DNA of 64,000 bases from positions 2,728,001-2,792,000 of the forward strand of contig CM074131.1 in the NCBI GenBank assembly GCA_037178625.1, written 5' to 3'. Under the pieces are notes generated by a model that did not search any database, was not told where the DNA came from, and worked only from the letters and a program-made list of their open reading frames with translations. Shown piece after piece: positions 9,013 through 20,696 of the stretch (positions are counted from its first letter, which is position 1; the number at the start of each line of letters is the position of its first letter). The stretch is from Skeletonema tropicum. Lineage: Eukaryota; Bacillariophyta; Thalassiosirophyceae; Thalassiosirales; Thalassiosiraceae. A program made the translations under genes and the position numbers.

Positions 9013-10522
9013 TGCTTAGCAAAGTACGCTGGTCGGGCGGAAATCCCATGGTGATGATGTGCTCGATGATCGTTGGCGCCACTTTGGTACCGCTTCTTGG
9101 ACGATTCCTACGTGCACATAAAAATCTACAAACGGTATTTCTAACCTTTCCCGGACTACATAGCAGTCCAGCTGTTGTACTGGCGGGAAAAAAATTTCAC
9201 CAAGGAAAAAATAAAGGCCGTGCGCCGCGCCAAAATCTTTGTTTTTTGGAACCGGAGCCTTTTTTCAATTTTTTTTGTTAGTGAAATGCTCTAGCTTTGG
9301 GCCACAATGGCCAAAATTAAATTAACGGAAATCTTAAAGTACGTCATGGTTGGCCCTCCAGGGGCGAAATTATCTACAATTATCTAGAGCAATGTCACAA
9401 GTTACTACCCTTCGAGTGTAATTAAGCTGGTTTATTCACAATGGCCAAAATTATATTTTGGGGAGTTGCCGAATATGCTTTTCCAGTATCACCACCCTTT
9501 TGTCGACCATTATGGGGGTTATATACATGTGTTGGCTGTAAAATAATTCCAATGCTCCGCTGAGAAATGCATGTGAGAGTCCCCTAGCTTTTTGCTGCAC
9601 AAATTTGGCAGGCCATCAGCCATCAAAGCTAGTACCAAGCTAGAGAGCACCTTCAAATGCATATCTCGACGAAAATATAAGGCTTCACCACCTGCCCCTC
9701 AGTATATATACTCTCATAATAGTCACCTAGAGGATAGTATCTCGGGACAAGCATGTAAACCACTTCCCTGAAACTTAATTTTGGCCACCATGGCCCAAAG
9801 CTAGAGCGATTCACTAACAAAAAAAATTGCGGGAAAGGCTCCGGTTCCAAAAAATCGACGCGCACGGCCTTTATGGCACCAACTCGAATCATCTCCACAC
9901 AAAACACTAACAAAACACAACACATCGATTCTACACCCATCCATCCAATTGCTGGTTCTGCGCGTCCATATAGCCCTCCCAACCCACTCACCGCCCATAA
10001 TATGATAGTAGAGACTCATACCTTTCGATAGAACCACTGGTCAACGTTATATGTAGTATATTCGCATAGCAGCAGCAGCAGCACAGGCATGCACATATGC
10101 CGTAGGCATGCGTCATTCTAGCTCGAAATAGCAGGTATCAGGTCTTAAATTCGTCGATAGGTGCTCTTTCTCGACGAATTTCAATTTCTTCTGCATCAGA
10201 TAATGTATATATATATTGTTTGGGATTCTTTGTTTAGGCTTTTCTATGCATTTTTGTCGAGTATTATGGCCAAATTCATGACTTTGTTCATTTTGTTAGT
10301 GTTTTGTGTGATGTTTTCAGACAGGCACCGGTGCCAATTTTTTCCCGCCATAGCCAGGAGCCAGGATCGTGTCGTGCTCTACTTCTAACTTTTAACTTTA
10401 GCAACAAAAACAGTCACATTCAACACGATGAGAAAATCAGGCGACTTTATCAGCAGATATTCAACTTAGATTCAAATTCTTGAAAGTCATCGTGTACATA
10501 CTTAACTTATTATAAACAACAC
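9013..10522. other. intergenic, repeat remnants
   Basis: Apart from the inverted repeats at 9212-9874 I see only short AT-rich tracts, a GCA microsatellite near 10070-10083 and short shadow frames. The last ~150 bp before 10523 is AT-rich and presumably holds the promoter of the SPFH gene. Confidence 0.5.
9212..9874. repeat. imperfect inverted-repeat pair (possible MITE)
   Basis: The segment at about 9212-9320 is repeated in reverse complement at about 9775-9874. Shared blocks include GGCCGTGCG, TTTTTTGGAACCGGAGCC, TTTTTTTTGTTAGTGAA and GCTCTAGCTTTGGGCCA, at roughly 85% identity by eye. About 450 bp of unrelated sequence lies between them, with no coding frame. It may be a miniature inverted-repeat element or two opposed copies of one repeat. 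Confidence 0.6.
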
Positions 10523-11761
10523 ATGGAATCGGAAATTTCGCCGCTACTGGCGTCAGAAGTAGCGTCAACAACATCAGCAAACGCATACAACTCAGCGTTA
10601 CAGAGCAGAAGAAGAGTTACAAGAGGCCAGCGGCGGTTCCATCACCGATCTAAAATACAACCACTCCAAAAGCCGCTCTCTGCTTCGCCGCCAGCTACTG
10701 TCATTTCTTATCGCCCCCAAAACCAAAATACAAACCAGTTTACGAGCTTTGTTCAGATATGTGCTTCGCTCCCCTACCGTCTTTTGTGCATCGCCTCACC
10801 ACAATGCGCGCCATGCTGCTGCCTTTGTTGCTGTCTACCATGTATGAGAACTTCCGAGTACGGAGTATTGGAGCGCTTTGGCAAGTTTGAGAGAATCATG
10901 AAGCCGGGGATGCATGTAATCAAGTGGCCGATGGAAAGAGTCGCTGGCAGAGTGAGCGTGAGAATTAAACAATTGGATGTTGATTGCGTCTGCAAGAGTT
11001 TAGACCATACTTTTCTGAATGTGAGCGTCTCAATTCAGTTCCAGGCAAATGTCCATCAGATATTTCAGTCATTCTACTCATTATCGTCTCCCAGTCGTCA
11101 GATGATATCACATACTCTGGATGTTTTACGATCTACTCTCCCCAAGATGAATCTTGACGATATTTTTGCATCTCAAGAGTCCATTGCGTTGGACTTACAT
11201 CGAACACTTAATGGACATATGAATCAATATGGCTACACGATACAGTATGCTTTACTTACTCGCATACACCCAAACGATCATGTTCGGCAATCAATGAATG
11301 AAATAGAAGCTAGTAAAAGAATCAAGGAGTCAATTCCTCACAGGGCGGAGGCAATCAAACTTGAGTGTGTGAAGAAGGCTGAAGCAAGTGCAGAGAGAGC
11401 TTACTTGCATGGAGTTGGTATCGCAAGACAAAGACGAGAGATAGCGAGAGGAATGGTCGAGACTATGAAAAGTTTGAAGGATGGAGACGATGATACGACA
11501 TCAACTTCGACAAAGGCGACAATGGATCTGCTTCTCTTGACACAGTATATGGATGTTTTGGCGGCAGTTGGAGGTAGCAGCAAGCGGGTGGTAGGAGAAT
11601 CATCTTCCAGTGATCAAGCTAACGAAGATGACTCTCCAACTACATCATTGATGTTATCGCACATGCCTGAGACAGTCTTTCAGATTCAAGATGCCATATC
11701 GACAAAGTTTGTGGCTGCATCTAATCCGGTCAAGGTTGAAAATTTGCTAGAGATGGTTTGA
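10523..11761 (+). CDS. SPFH/band-7 protein, HIR-like (412 aa)
   Basis: A membrane-scaffold protein of the stomatin/prohibitin/flotillin superfamily, closest in layout to plant hypersensitive-induced reaction proteins. Residues 1-88 are a basic, Ser-rich leader. Residues 89-108 form a Cys-dense patch (CAPCCCLCCCLPC), a likely S-acylation anchor in place of a membrane helix. The SPFH domain follows from about 113 (EYGVLERFGKFERIMKPGMH) to about 270, with the HIR-type stretch IHPNDHVRQSMNEIEASKR and then an Ala/Glu-rich helix ending near GIARQRREIARGM. Family members oligomerise at membrane microdomains. The start is the first ATG of the frame. The gene has no intron and converges with GOT1. Confidence 0.85.
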   Translation: MESEISPLLASEVASTTSANAYNSALQSRRRVTRGQRRFHHRSKIQPLQKPLSASPPATVISYRPQNQNTNQFTSFVQICASLPYRLLCIASPQCAPCCCLCCCLPCMRTSEYGVLERFGKFERIMKPGMHVIKWPMERVAGRVSVRIKQLDVDCVCKSLDHTFLNVSVSIQFQANVHQIFQSFYSLSSPSRQMISHTLDVLRSTLPKMNLDDIFASQESIALDLHRTLNGHMNQYGYTIQYALLTRIHPNDHVRQSMNEIEASKRIKESIPHRAEAIKLECVKKAEASAERAYLHGVGIARQRREIARGMVETMKSLKDGDDDTTSTSTKATMDLLLLTQYMDVLAAVGGSSKRVVGESSSSDQANEDDSPTTSLMLSHMPETVFQIQDAISTKFVAASNPVKVENLLEMV

Positions 11762-12111
11762 TCAGTGTATTTTTTTTGGTAATTCTTTCAATTGGCAAAG
11801 CCTTTAATGTAGATTATATGTATAACAAAGAAATTTGTGATGAGAAGTGGAAGAAAACTGTTCTTCAATGATTGCGCATTGTAACTCTCATTCTCTCATA
11901 CTCTTTGCGTGGTATTTTCATTTGGACAGTGAGTATCGGTCTTTTGTGATTGCTTGTTGTCATCAAAATCTAAAACATCTTTTCACACACGGAGCTTGGG
12001 CCACTCATCACTCAACAATACTTCATGGAAGATATCTCTTCCAATTCCGATATTTTTTTTCAAAAGAAGGACTGCGTGTACGATAGAGGCAGCATGTCGA
12101 ATCTTTCTCCT
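11762..12111. other. convergent 3' region
   Basis: 350 bp between the stops of the SPFH gene and GOT1. It contains AT-rich tracts suitable for polyadenylation on both strands; no gene is seen. Confidence 0.4.
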
Positions 12112-12537
12112 CTACACAGGTGCCCTCCGATCCCCAGCAGCAGCCCTCCCAAAGCTAGAAAAGAATCCCTCCACACTCGGATGCCGAAAGACACTCCCCA
12201 CCACAGGAACATCCTTCAAACTCGCCGCAGCAATGGGGAAGAATTGTCCAAATAAATAGATCAATCCGTAGATCTGTAATATCATGCCCACCACCGGCCA
12301 TCGACACAGCACTAATGCGACCCCACCAAAGAAGGCAACGATGCCCCGGATGCGATCTTTGCGGGTGAAGAAACGGAGTGTTCGCGATGTGCCGATGGTG
12401 AGTGTGAGGCCCGTGAGGAAGAGAATGTCGCCGAGGGCTAGGAGGGTCGAGTCGAAGACGAATAAAATGCCGAGGAAGAGGAAGGTGAAGCCAAGAAACA
12501 TTAGGCCGGTGCCTATTTTTGTGTTGTCGGAGACCAT
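12112..12537 (-). CDS. GOT1: GOT1-family vesicle transport protein (141 aa)
   Basis: Small four-helix membrane protein of the Got1/Sft2 family, which acts in ER-Golgi and intra-Golgi transport. The N-terminus [12 protein letters not shown], the first helix [21 protein letters not shown] and the motif GTSRTLRFF follow the GOT1B pattern closely, as does [22 protein letters not shown]. The length is what the family shows (about 138-140 residues). Single exon; the ATG is the conserved N-terminal Met. It is divergent from the epimerase-like gene. Confidence 0.92.
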   Translation of the reverse strand: MVSDNTKIGTGLMFLGFTFLFLGILFVFDSTLLALGDILFLTGLTLTIGTSRTLRFFTRKDRIRGIVAFFGGVALVLCRWPVVGMILQIYGLIYLFGQFFPIAAASLKDVPVVGSVFRHPSVEGFFSSFGRAAAGDRRAPV

Positions 12538-12888
12538 TTTGACGATATTATGTAGATTTTGCTATTGCTGCGGTGAATATCGTAGTAACTAACTCTGCTG
12601 TTGCTATTGTGCTTTGTGCCACGAGCAACGCTCAACAAGGTTCACGAGTGGATTCGCGACAGGAATTTTTTCTCTGAACAAAGGGGTTCCCATTTTGATG
12701 AACTTACAAACAAATTTACCATAGCTACAATAGTAGTAACTGAAACTACTGTATTTAAGCCATAGTAAATACTTTCTGACATAGATCAGTACTTCAAAAG
12801 AAAAGGGGTGATTATTTACGATCAACACCCACAAAATGAAAATCCAAAATCCAAGCCAAACGAAAAGAGCCTACTCAGTGGCATTGAC
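12538..12888. promoter_or_regulatory. shared divergent promoter region
   Basis: 351 bp between the GOT1 start and the epimerase-like start. No defined element can be named. Confidence 0.35.
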
Positions 12889-15690
12889 ATGACAGTGACA
12901 TTGACAATGGCGAGGACAACAATGGTATCAAAGCGTAGCAAAAAGGCGTTGCTACTCGCCACGCTGGCATCAATAATATTCCTCCTTTTCAGTATCTCCG
13001 AGGCGGCGGTAGCGGCAGAGGACAATGATGACATCGACAATGAGCAACCTCAATCAGGCGACACTCTCAACCCATCTAAAATAATCGGCCGAGACAACAG
13101 CCAACAGCAATCATCCTCTCCGCCAAAAACGCCGCTGCCACTACTCGACTCCAACTCAGTCGTCCTCATCACCGGTGCAGCAGGATTCATCGGATCGGAA
13201 CTGGCACTGGCACTCAAGCGCACCTACAACGTCAAGAAATTATTACTCGTCGATCATTTGGGCATGGAATCGGACAATGAAAGTGTCTTTGTTCCGCCTC
13301 CCAAACCAAAAGAGACTGATGCAGATGGAAACACACACTCGTTCACGACAAAAAAGGCATATGAAATATATGATAAGGACGAATTGACATTGTTTGAATT
13401 GAAACGACAGCGGATTTTTCGCATCTTTCAAGAACTCACGGCAGTCAATCTTGATTATCATGATGATGACAACGAAAACAGTTACAATGACAATGTTGCA
13501 GCAGACTCGATCAAATTCTATAGAGCAGACATGAGGCCATCCATACCAGAATTCTTTGACATGGGAGAGTTACCAGTATTGGAGGGAATATTCGGGAGTC
13601 ACCCGGATATCACTCATGTGGTTCATTTGGCAGATGAGGACATTACTCGTCAAAATCAGGCTATAATACCTAGAAGTAGGGACAGCGTCAAGGCTGGTCG
13701 AATGGAGGGCATTTTGGAAGAGTTGCGGCTCATTCTGGAACGGAGGACGATGGCATCTGCAGCAAACGATGATATAGATAATGACGAAGAAGAAGAATCA
13801 GCTCCTGCTGTGTATCATCTTCCACAATTTGTATATGCCTCATCGTACGAAGTTTATGATTACCTGTCGACATCGGAAGATTCTTCTGATAATACACAAC
13901 CCAATCCACTACCATTCCGTGAGGATAAACCCATTACCACACCATCCTCTCTCCATGGCGCATCTAAATTGATTGACGAGATTTTGGCCTCGGCATATCA
14001 TTCGACACATGGAATTTTTTCAGTGGGGCTGCGCTTTTTTCCTGTGTATGGTCCATGGGGTAATCCTGGTACAGATATTTATGACTTGGCAGATGATTTA
14101 TGTTCTCGAAATTTTGAGGATGGTACGGATAAGGATTCTATACATCATGATGAGAACAACCTGATGGATGCATTTGATGAGGATATCAAGGATTATGTCT
14201 ATATAGACGATGCAGTTGATGCAATCATGTCCGCAATGCAGTATCGCCCACCTAATACACAGGATCCTCCTCCTGTCGTCTTCAATGTGGGCACTGGAGA
14301 AGGATTTTCAATCAAACAGATTCGCAATGAAATGATGGGTCATTTCCCACCCAACTTGTTTGACGACAAAGCTCAATCGACCAAACAACGGTACAATTCA
14401 CAACGCCAGGCCACTATAGCATACGCATCAACGAAGCTTTCTAATTCCCTTCTCGGATTCAAGGCTCAAGTTCCGCTGTCTGTCGGGATTGCAAAAACGC
14501 TGACGTGGTTTCGTAACCGCTCTGCTCCCTTTGGGAAGGGTTCGAAAGTCACGCCGCAGCATAAAAGAATTGATTCATTTGTAGACAACTCGTTGGCAAA
14601 AGCAACAAAAGAAGAATGTTCACCGTTTGATCGAGAGTGTTTGCGTGGCGCATCCATATTTCCCTGTGCGAGCGAATGCAGTAACGCTAAGAATTGTACT
14701 CCATCGGCGTGGGATGATGCCGCATCACTTTCGCGTTCAGTAACGAGTGGATGTGATGCTGTCATGTATACAATTATGCTCGATAAAGATGCGGAACAAA
14801 TTCCGTCGGCGGCTTCCTCCAATACCAGTTCACTTTCGTTTGTTGGTGCCGATCTGCCGGAGATTGACGATGTTGGGAAACAAACGAGAGCTCGGTGCAA
14901 CATTGCCTTCGTATCTGAAGACAGTCCACTCGTGCAACGATTGCGCTCTGAAGGCAACATGTATATGGATGGTAATGGCAGCAATGAATTGCCTGAAATG
15001 ATTCGGCATGGGTTTTGGACACTTCTGCCTCTAAAAGATACATCTTCAGGTTGGATGCATGCTTTCTCTGGAAGCTTTGCCTTGAAATATCTCCCCAAGT
15101 TTTCTCCAGGACATTTCTTTGACTCCTCTGTGAGGTATGCAATCTTCGTTGAGCCTTCTGTTCTAATTTCGGACGTTCCCGAGATTCTCAAAAAGATGGA
15201 CATTGGATCAATGGAACAAAAGTCAGTGATAGCCATGATGGCTACGGAGCGTCGTCAATCTTGTGATGCTAGCGATCATGGATCAACTTGCACTTGGGCG
15301 AGACCCAGAGATAATGACTCTATTCAAAGAACGATGCACAACATGGTCCGAGTCTCTCTCAAAGGGGACTTGTTGGGTGGAGACCTTACTCCAGTGATTG
15401 ATTCCTCATTCCTTGTACATTCGCTTCAGGAAGAGGATGCAAGAATGCTTCGATGCGATGTATATTGGGAATCAGCCCAATGGGGTGCCTCAAGAGATGA
15501 ACGTTCCCTAGAGTTTATAATGAGTTTGCATGACTTCTGGAGCCGTGCAGGCAACCATTGGTCTTATGGTGGATCCTTAGAACATGAGAGTGCAGAGATA
15601 GAAAGCTCGCTTTTAGGGGTCCTTTCCTCGTCAGATACTCAGATCTTTACGCAGATTTTATCACCTGAAGGAGTCATACGATCGGTGTGA
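12889..15690 (+). CDS. secreted/ER epimerase-like protein with C-terminal extension (933 aa)
   Basis: The N-terminal half is an extended short-chain dehydrogenase of the NDP-sugar epimerase type. A signal anchor ([23 protein letters not shown]) is followed by the NAD loop GAAGFIG at residues 96-102. ASSYEVYD follows, then [24 protein letters not shown], as in UDP-glucuronate 4-epimerases, and [12 protein letters not shown]. The usual YxxxK site reads HGASK (His356, Lys360), so the catalytic Tyr is missing. Residues ~560-933 are an extra domain with several Cys pairs ([25 protein letters not shown]) that I do not recognise. The fusion may act on glycans in the secretory pathway, or the epimerase half may be inactive. 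ATG 12889 (or 12907) is preferred because it puts the hydrophobic stretch at the N-terminus. No intron. Confidence 0.8.
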   Translation: MTVTLTMARTTMVSKRSKKALLLATLASIIFLLFSISEAAVAAEDNDDIDNEQPQSGDTLNPSKIIGRDNSQQQSSSPPKTPLPLLDSNSVVLITGAAGFIGSELALALKRTYNVKKLLLVDHLGMESDNESVFVPPPKPKETDADGNTHSFTTKKAYEIYDKDELTLFELKRQRIFRIFQELTAVNLDYHDDDNENSYNDNVAADSIKFYRADMRPSIPEFFDMGELPVLEGIFGSHPDITHVVHLADEDITRQNQAIIPRSRDSVKAGRMEGILEELRLILERRTMASAANDDIDNDEEEESAPAVYHLPQFVYASSYEVYDYLSTSEDSSDNTQPNPLPFREDKPITTPSSLHGASKLIDEILASAYHSTHGIFSVGLRFFPVYGPWGNPGTDIYDLADDLCSRNFEDGTDKDSIHHDENNLMDAFDEDIKDYVYIDDAVDAIMSAMQYRPPNTQDPPPVVFNVGTGEGFSIKQIRNEMMGHFPPNLFDDKAQSTKQRYNSQRQATIAYASTKLSNSLLGFKAQVPLSVGIAKTLTWFRNRSAPFGKGSKVTPQHKRIDSFVDNSLAKATKEECSPFDRECLRGASIFPCASECSNAKNCTPSAWDDAASLSRSVTSGCDAVMYTIMLDKDAEQIPSAASSNTSSLSFVGADLPEIDDVGKQTRARCNIAFVSEDSPLVQRLRSEGNMYMDGNGSNELPEMIRHGFWTLLPLKDTSSGWMHAFSGSFALKYLPKFSPGHFFDSSVRYAIFVEPSVLISDVPEILKKMDIGSMEQKSVIAMMATERRQSCDASDHGSTCTWARPRDNDSIQRTMHNMVRVSLKGDLLGGDLTPVIDSSFLVHSLQEEDARMLRCDVYWESAQWGASRDERSLEFIMSLHDFWSRAGNHWSYGGSLEHESAEIESSLLGVLSSSDTQIFTQILSPEGVIRSV

Positions 15691-15892
15691 GTGAGTATCA
15701 AAGATGCTTTTTGACTAAAGACGTTGTAGTAGTATTGATACAAAATCCTGTTGCGCTTCTTTGGGACTATCAATGTTTGATTCGATGATAATATCGCCTA
15801 CATGTCCCATCATAAATATAACTGTACATTTTACAAATCTCTATTACTTTATCTCCGTTCTTCAAAATATCTCAAGGATTCTCAGTCGGTTT

Positions 15893-17746
15893 TTATGAGG
15901 GCTGCTTTGATATAGAGGGCTCATCTGAGGGAGAAGAAGAAGGCTCGCTTGAGGGCTGCTTTGATCTAGAGGGCTCATTTGAGGGAGAAGAAGAAGGCTC
16001 GGAAGAAGGTTCGGAAGAAGGCTCGGAAGAAGGTTCGGAAGAAGGCTCGGAAGAAGGCTCGCTTGAGGGCTGCTTTGATATAGAGGGCTCATATGAGGGT
16101 TCGGAAGAAGGCTCGGAAGAAGGCTCGCTTGAGGGAGAAGAAGAAGGCTCGCTTGAGGGCTCCTTTGAGGGAGAAGAGGACGGCTCGCTTGATGCTTTGC
16201 TAGATTTGCTAGATGTGCTAGATGGAGTGGGCTTGTTTGATACAGAGGGTTCGTATGAAGGAGAAGAGGACGGCTCGCTTGAGGGCTCCTGTGAGGGCTC
16301 CTTTGAGGGAGAAGAGGTCGGCTCGCTTGAGGGTCCCTTAGGTGTAGTGGGTTCGCTTGATATAGAGGGTTCGTATGAAGGAGAAGAGGACGGCTTTCTT
16401 GAGGGCTCCTGTGAGGGTGAAGAGGACGGCTCGCTAGATGGAGGGTGTGTTGGAGGGTGTGTTGGAGGGTGTGTTGGAGGGTGTGTTGGAGGGTGTGTTG
16501 GAGGGTGTGTTGGAGGGTGTGTTGGAGGGTGGGTTGGAGGGTGGGTTGGAGGGTGGGTTGGAGGGTGGGTTGGAGGGTGGGTTGGAGGCTTCGTCGGTTT
16601 CATCGCAGGTTTCCATACAGGTTTCCACGTTGGACTGGGTGCTGGATGCTTGGTCGAAGGTTCCCATACAGGTTTCCACGTTGGCCTGGGTGCTGGATGC
16701 TTGGCCGAAGGTTCCCATACAGGCTTCCAGGTTGGCTGTGACGGTTTCATCGCAGGTTGCCATGCAGGTTGCGACGTAGGTCTCTTTGTCAGCCTCCTGT
16801 CTCTGCATGAGCACCACGTGTTTGAATCGCCACTCCAACTGTTTGAATCGTCTCCCCACTTGTTTGAATCACTGCTCTTTGACTTCTTGGATGATTTACT
16901 TTTTGACGACTTACTGCTACCCCACTTCAGCTTCAGGGTGAGCGACTTGTTTTTCTCCTCCTGACTGTCCACAAATTTGTCTGCCAGAGTAGTGTCCGCA
17001 AACTTGTCAGCCAGAGTAGTTGTCTCTTCTTCCTCCTCCTCCTCTTCTCTCCTCCTCCGTGGTTTCGTCAAGGGGCAGGATATCTGGAGACTGCCTCAGC
17101 TCGGCTTTGTGCATCATCTTTGTTTTTTAACAGCCGCCCACGCCACAACTCTCCTTCCCCACAGAGACAATCATTCCAGTCATTACCATCCCATCCACCC
17201 CCATCATTCCCACCCCCCAAATCCCAGTTATTTCCTTCCCAATTGTTTGTTTTCCAGCCATCTTTCTTTTTCGACTTATTTGATTTGCCAACACCGTACT
17301 TCTTACCATTCTTCTTACCATTCTTCTTATCATTCTTCTTCCCATTCTTCTTCCCATCCTTCTTGATGCCCGTCTTCTTTCTTCCAGCAACATTTGTCTT
17401 ATACTTCTTATTCTTATACTGCTTCTTCTTATTCTGTATCTGCTTGATTTTATTCCTCTTTATCTGCTTGATTTTGTTCCTCTGTGTCTGCTTCATTTTA
17501 TTCTTCTTGTCCTTTTTCTTGAGCTTGAGAAGTCGCTCGTGAAGCAGTTGTTGACTTTGATCCTCAGTGTTTAAAGCAGTGTCTACGCCATTGGTTGAGT
17601 CGTTTGCCGCCAATAGATGACGGTGCATTGGTAGGCGGTGTCTAGAGCCTCCACTAGAGAAGAGGTCTTCATCACTATCTGCCGCAGCAATGGTTGTAGC
17701 TAAACATCCCACCACTACTAACGCAGAAAACAGAACGGGATATCAT
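15893..17746 (-). CDS. secreted Lys/Trp- and PTHP/SEPS-repeat protein, cingulin-like
   Basis: Probably a biosilica-associated secreted protein. From the N-terminus there is a hydrophobic leader ([19 protein letters not shown]) and an RHL site resembling the RXL processing motif. A very Lys-rich stretch follows with KNGKK repeats, then Gly/Trp/Asn segments ([24 protein letters not shown]). After these come PTHP units in tandem and long SEPS/SSEPS repeats to the end. Alternating Lys-rich and Trp-rich blocks recall the diatom cingulins. The frame breaks twice. Leader and ATG (17744-17746) differ by one base, and the two long frames meet near 17070, where a short intron or two +1 steps is needed. 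Function is inference from composition. Confidence 0.5.
16439..16587. repeat. 12-bp coding minisatellite
   Basis: About twelve head-to-tail copies of GAGGGTGTGTTG / GAGGGTGGGTTG. On the minus strand they encode the PTHP ladder of the cell-wall-like protein; codon-neutral T/G variation splits the array into two blocks, a sign of recent unit duplication. Confidence 0.85.
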
Positions 17747-18242
17747 CGTACCTTGTATTCAAAAATTTGCATGGGGTTGCTTAATGTTCGAACCTCTCCC
17801 ACGTCGTTGTTCTATAGAGTAGGTATTACCTACTGAGCCTAGAAAGGCTAACTCGCATGCAACTCAGTCGCGAGGGAACCAGACCTCCGAGAGAGGCGCC
17901 CTAAATCACATTTTGTGAGAGAAATGAGAGGTATCTTAGACGAACGGAAAAAGGAGTCGATGAACGGAAATATTTGTCATAGTGACATTTACTCTTACTG
18001 AAATGAGAAGGAGGGAGAGGTCGGTTGGAGTAAGTAGCTGTACATACTTAAACCCTGAATTCTGAATTGGAGAACATCGGTTCTTTGTTACTTCTGAGTT
18101 TATTTTAGGTACAATGGCTACATTGTTTGTGGCAGTATTCATGAATATCATTACATACACAGATGTTATTTAGTCACTTCAGCCAGATCTTGTCTTCCTG
18201 CTGTATCAATGTACCTTCATCACACTCGAGCTCGAGCTAAAA
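17747..18242. other. intergenic
   Basis: About 500 bp between two minus-strand secreted-protein genes. It contains the palindrome AGTAGGTATTACCTACT near 17820. No tRNA or coding frame could be supported. Confidence 0.4.
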
Positions 18243-20696
18243 TTAAAGTGTTGGAGATAAAGTTGGAGATTCAGTAGGGTTAATTGTTGGCGAAACAGTC
18301 TTGAAACGAGAAGAAGTTGCAAATACGGGTGAGTAAAGTGAGTAATGAAAGACACAGTTCGGACAAAAGCAATAGAGAATCACTCACAGGCGAAAGAGTA
18401 GGTGATAGAGTCGGCGATTGAGTAGGTCTTTCAGTCGGCGATCGAGAAGGTGTTAGAGTAGGTGATTGAGTCGGCGACACTGTTGGTGGAACTCCAATTG
18501 TTGGTTCTAATGTCGGACTACGAGTGGGCTGTGATTTGAGGAAGAAAGATTTAAGTTAGCACATTGTGAAAGGAAAAGCAAAGATGACACCTGCAACTTT
18601 TGCATGTCACAGGAGAATTTGTAAGAAACTTACATATAAGGTTGGTGCTTCTGTGGGGTCTCGAGAAGGTGAAAGCGTAGGCTGGAGAGATCAAAGGTAG
18701 ATATCACGTTAGTTTTGTCGGAAAGGGCATTTGGTAAACACATTCATAATAACTTACTGAAGGTGTAGGTTGCAGGGTTGGCGCAGGTGATGGATAACGA
18801 GTAGGCTAAACGAGAACAGTAGGCAAATCAAAGTTAGTTATACATATGCACCACAAAATGATCAAGTATCGTATGCACTTACCTCCATCGTTGGATGTAG
18901 CGTAGGCTAAAAGGGTTCAAATGAGTGTGAGAGGATGTTAGCTGTAACAATGACGAAGATAGAAAGAGTTTCGCGTGCAACTTACCTCATCCGTAGGATA
19001 TTGTGTGGGGTATAATGTTGGTGCCATAGGCTGTGTTGGATGAGAGAAAAGTTGTTAGTTGGATATCGCGTGGATAAATTCTTAAACGTAGCATTGAATC
19101 ACTCACATTCGATGTTGGAGGGTATGTAGGAAATTGAGTTGGAGGCTCTGTCGTCGGAAATAAAGTCGGGTTTCTAGTGGGATATAATGTAGGCTCATGT
19201 GTAGGATAATATGTAGGGTCCTCTGTCGGTTTAGGTGTTGGTATTGGTCGTGGTGTGGGCCTTCGTGTTGGTGGTGTTGGGTTTTTTGTTGGAAATCTCG
19301 TTGGTACGGGGGTGGGTATGGCAATCAAAATATCCGTCGGCGGAGCAAACACCGCATCAGTGGCAGTGACGTCTAACATCGTGTTTAGACAAAGGGCATT
19401 GCAGTATCTAACATTAGCCCTTAAACTGTCGGTGAATGCTTCGCTTTCTATCTGCTGAATCAAATAGTTCGTGATTGTATTGTAGAGTTCGGTCACAATG
19501 AATTGTGTGGAGGGATCCGTAATTGATTGATTGCTCCCTGGCTCTAGCAATTGTTCTGCAATGATTTCAAATCGCACACGTCGACAACCATTGATATTGC
19601 AACCTAGGCTGTCACAATATTGCGCAGGATTTCCTGCTCCCTGTGGTGGGTCTCTTGCGCAACATTGTATTCTTTCTTCAAATGCACATTGAAAGCTATT
19701 TCCACCCAAACTGGCCACGTCAATACTTTGAAGCTGGCGTGACGAGTCTCCGGATTGTGGTGTGATCCCTTCAATTTCAAGAACGTTCACCTGTATTATT
19801 CTTTGGTTATTCTTTAGAGGAGCTCTCGAAGTATCCATAATAGTCTGTGCTAGTACTTTCACCATTGCATCATACTCCTCACGGGATGTTGGACGCATCA
19901 ATCCATAAGTGTTCATCATACCGCCAATCGTGATTCTGACTGTTGAAAGATTACTTAACTCAGCCGTAGGCGTGTATGTAGGGGACCATATTGGTCTACC
20001 AGGAGGGTAATGAGGCGGATAAGGTTTGCCTGATGGAGGGAATGGCTTGTAAGGCGGTTTCCCAGGCATGATGGGAGGTTTATTACCGCTACCGTTGCCG
20101 TCCACTTTGCTTGCTTTCGACCCACTCGCTGACGATGGCTCCATCATATCATCATGTGGCGGCGGAGGAGGTCGATCAAGTGGTGGTGGTGGTGGTGGTG
20201 GTCTATAGCCAGTTCCTTCCCACATTGGCGGCGGTGGTCTCATTGGAGGAGGTGGGCCATCTGCATTCACAGGAGGTGGACCGTATCGATCTTTATCCGT
20301 ATCCGACGGCTGTCCCTTCTTAGGAGTTGGATTCGCGTTCAGCTGCCAGTCGTATTGCGGTTTGATTCTGCCTCTGTTTGTACGCATCTTGTTGCGTTCT
20401 ATGCTTTCCTTTTTCTTCCTTCTCGCCATCATCTGCATCCTCTTTCTATTGGCTCGGTTCATTTTTGCAATCTGTTTCGCGGTCATTTTGTCCGTGTTCA
20501 TCGCACGGTCTGCTGGCTGCGAGTTCTGACCTCTCATGATCAGCTTTCTGGGCTTCAGATCATCCTCTGCCAATGAATTTTCTCTTTGTTTGGGTTGTGC
20601 ATCAGACGCATCAATAGCGCATATTTTGTGATGACAGAAACACAATAGAAGAATGCATATATACCAACGCGAGTACCGACGACGCGCTGCAGTCAT
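18243..20696 (-). CDS. secreted proline-rich/PT-repeat protein, seven exons (650 aa)
   Basis: The product begins with a signal peptide (WYICILLLCFCHHKICA) and a basic segment rich in Lys/Arg. Polyproline stretches ([26 protein letters not shown]) follow, then a Cys-containing domain (FQCAFEERIQCCARDPP, SLGCNINGCRRVRFEIIAEQ). The tail is PTxxPT repeats. Exons read by hand: 19107-20696, 18986-19030, 18883-18906, 18758-18805, 18634-18681, 18388-18528 and 18243-18299. Every junction is phase 0, introns are GTAAGT or GTGAGT..AG, and the frame stays open to TAA at 18243. Most small exons start CCT or CCC and encode 8-47 residues of PT repeat. A cell-wall or extracellular matrix role is likely but inferred. 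A head-to-head partner lies at 21063. Confidence 0.75.

Noticed and set aside
14466..15236. 256-codon minus-strand frame
   Set aside because: Antisense shadow within the epimerase-like gene.
16197..16964. 255-codon plus-strand Gly/Val repeat frame
   Set aside because: Mirror of the PTHP/SEPS repeats; the minus strand has the leader and domain order.
17070..17715. two separate genes at 15893-17071 and 17068-17715
   Set aside because: The downstream frame has no ATG (it begins with TTG), shares composition and strand, and overlaps the upstream stop; one broken or spliced gene is simpler.
17780..17880. tRNA-like GTTCGAAC with a nearby hairpin
   Set aside because: No T-stem pairs around the loop on either strand and no acceptor stem; only a palindrome.
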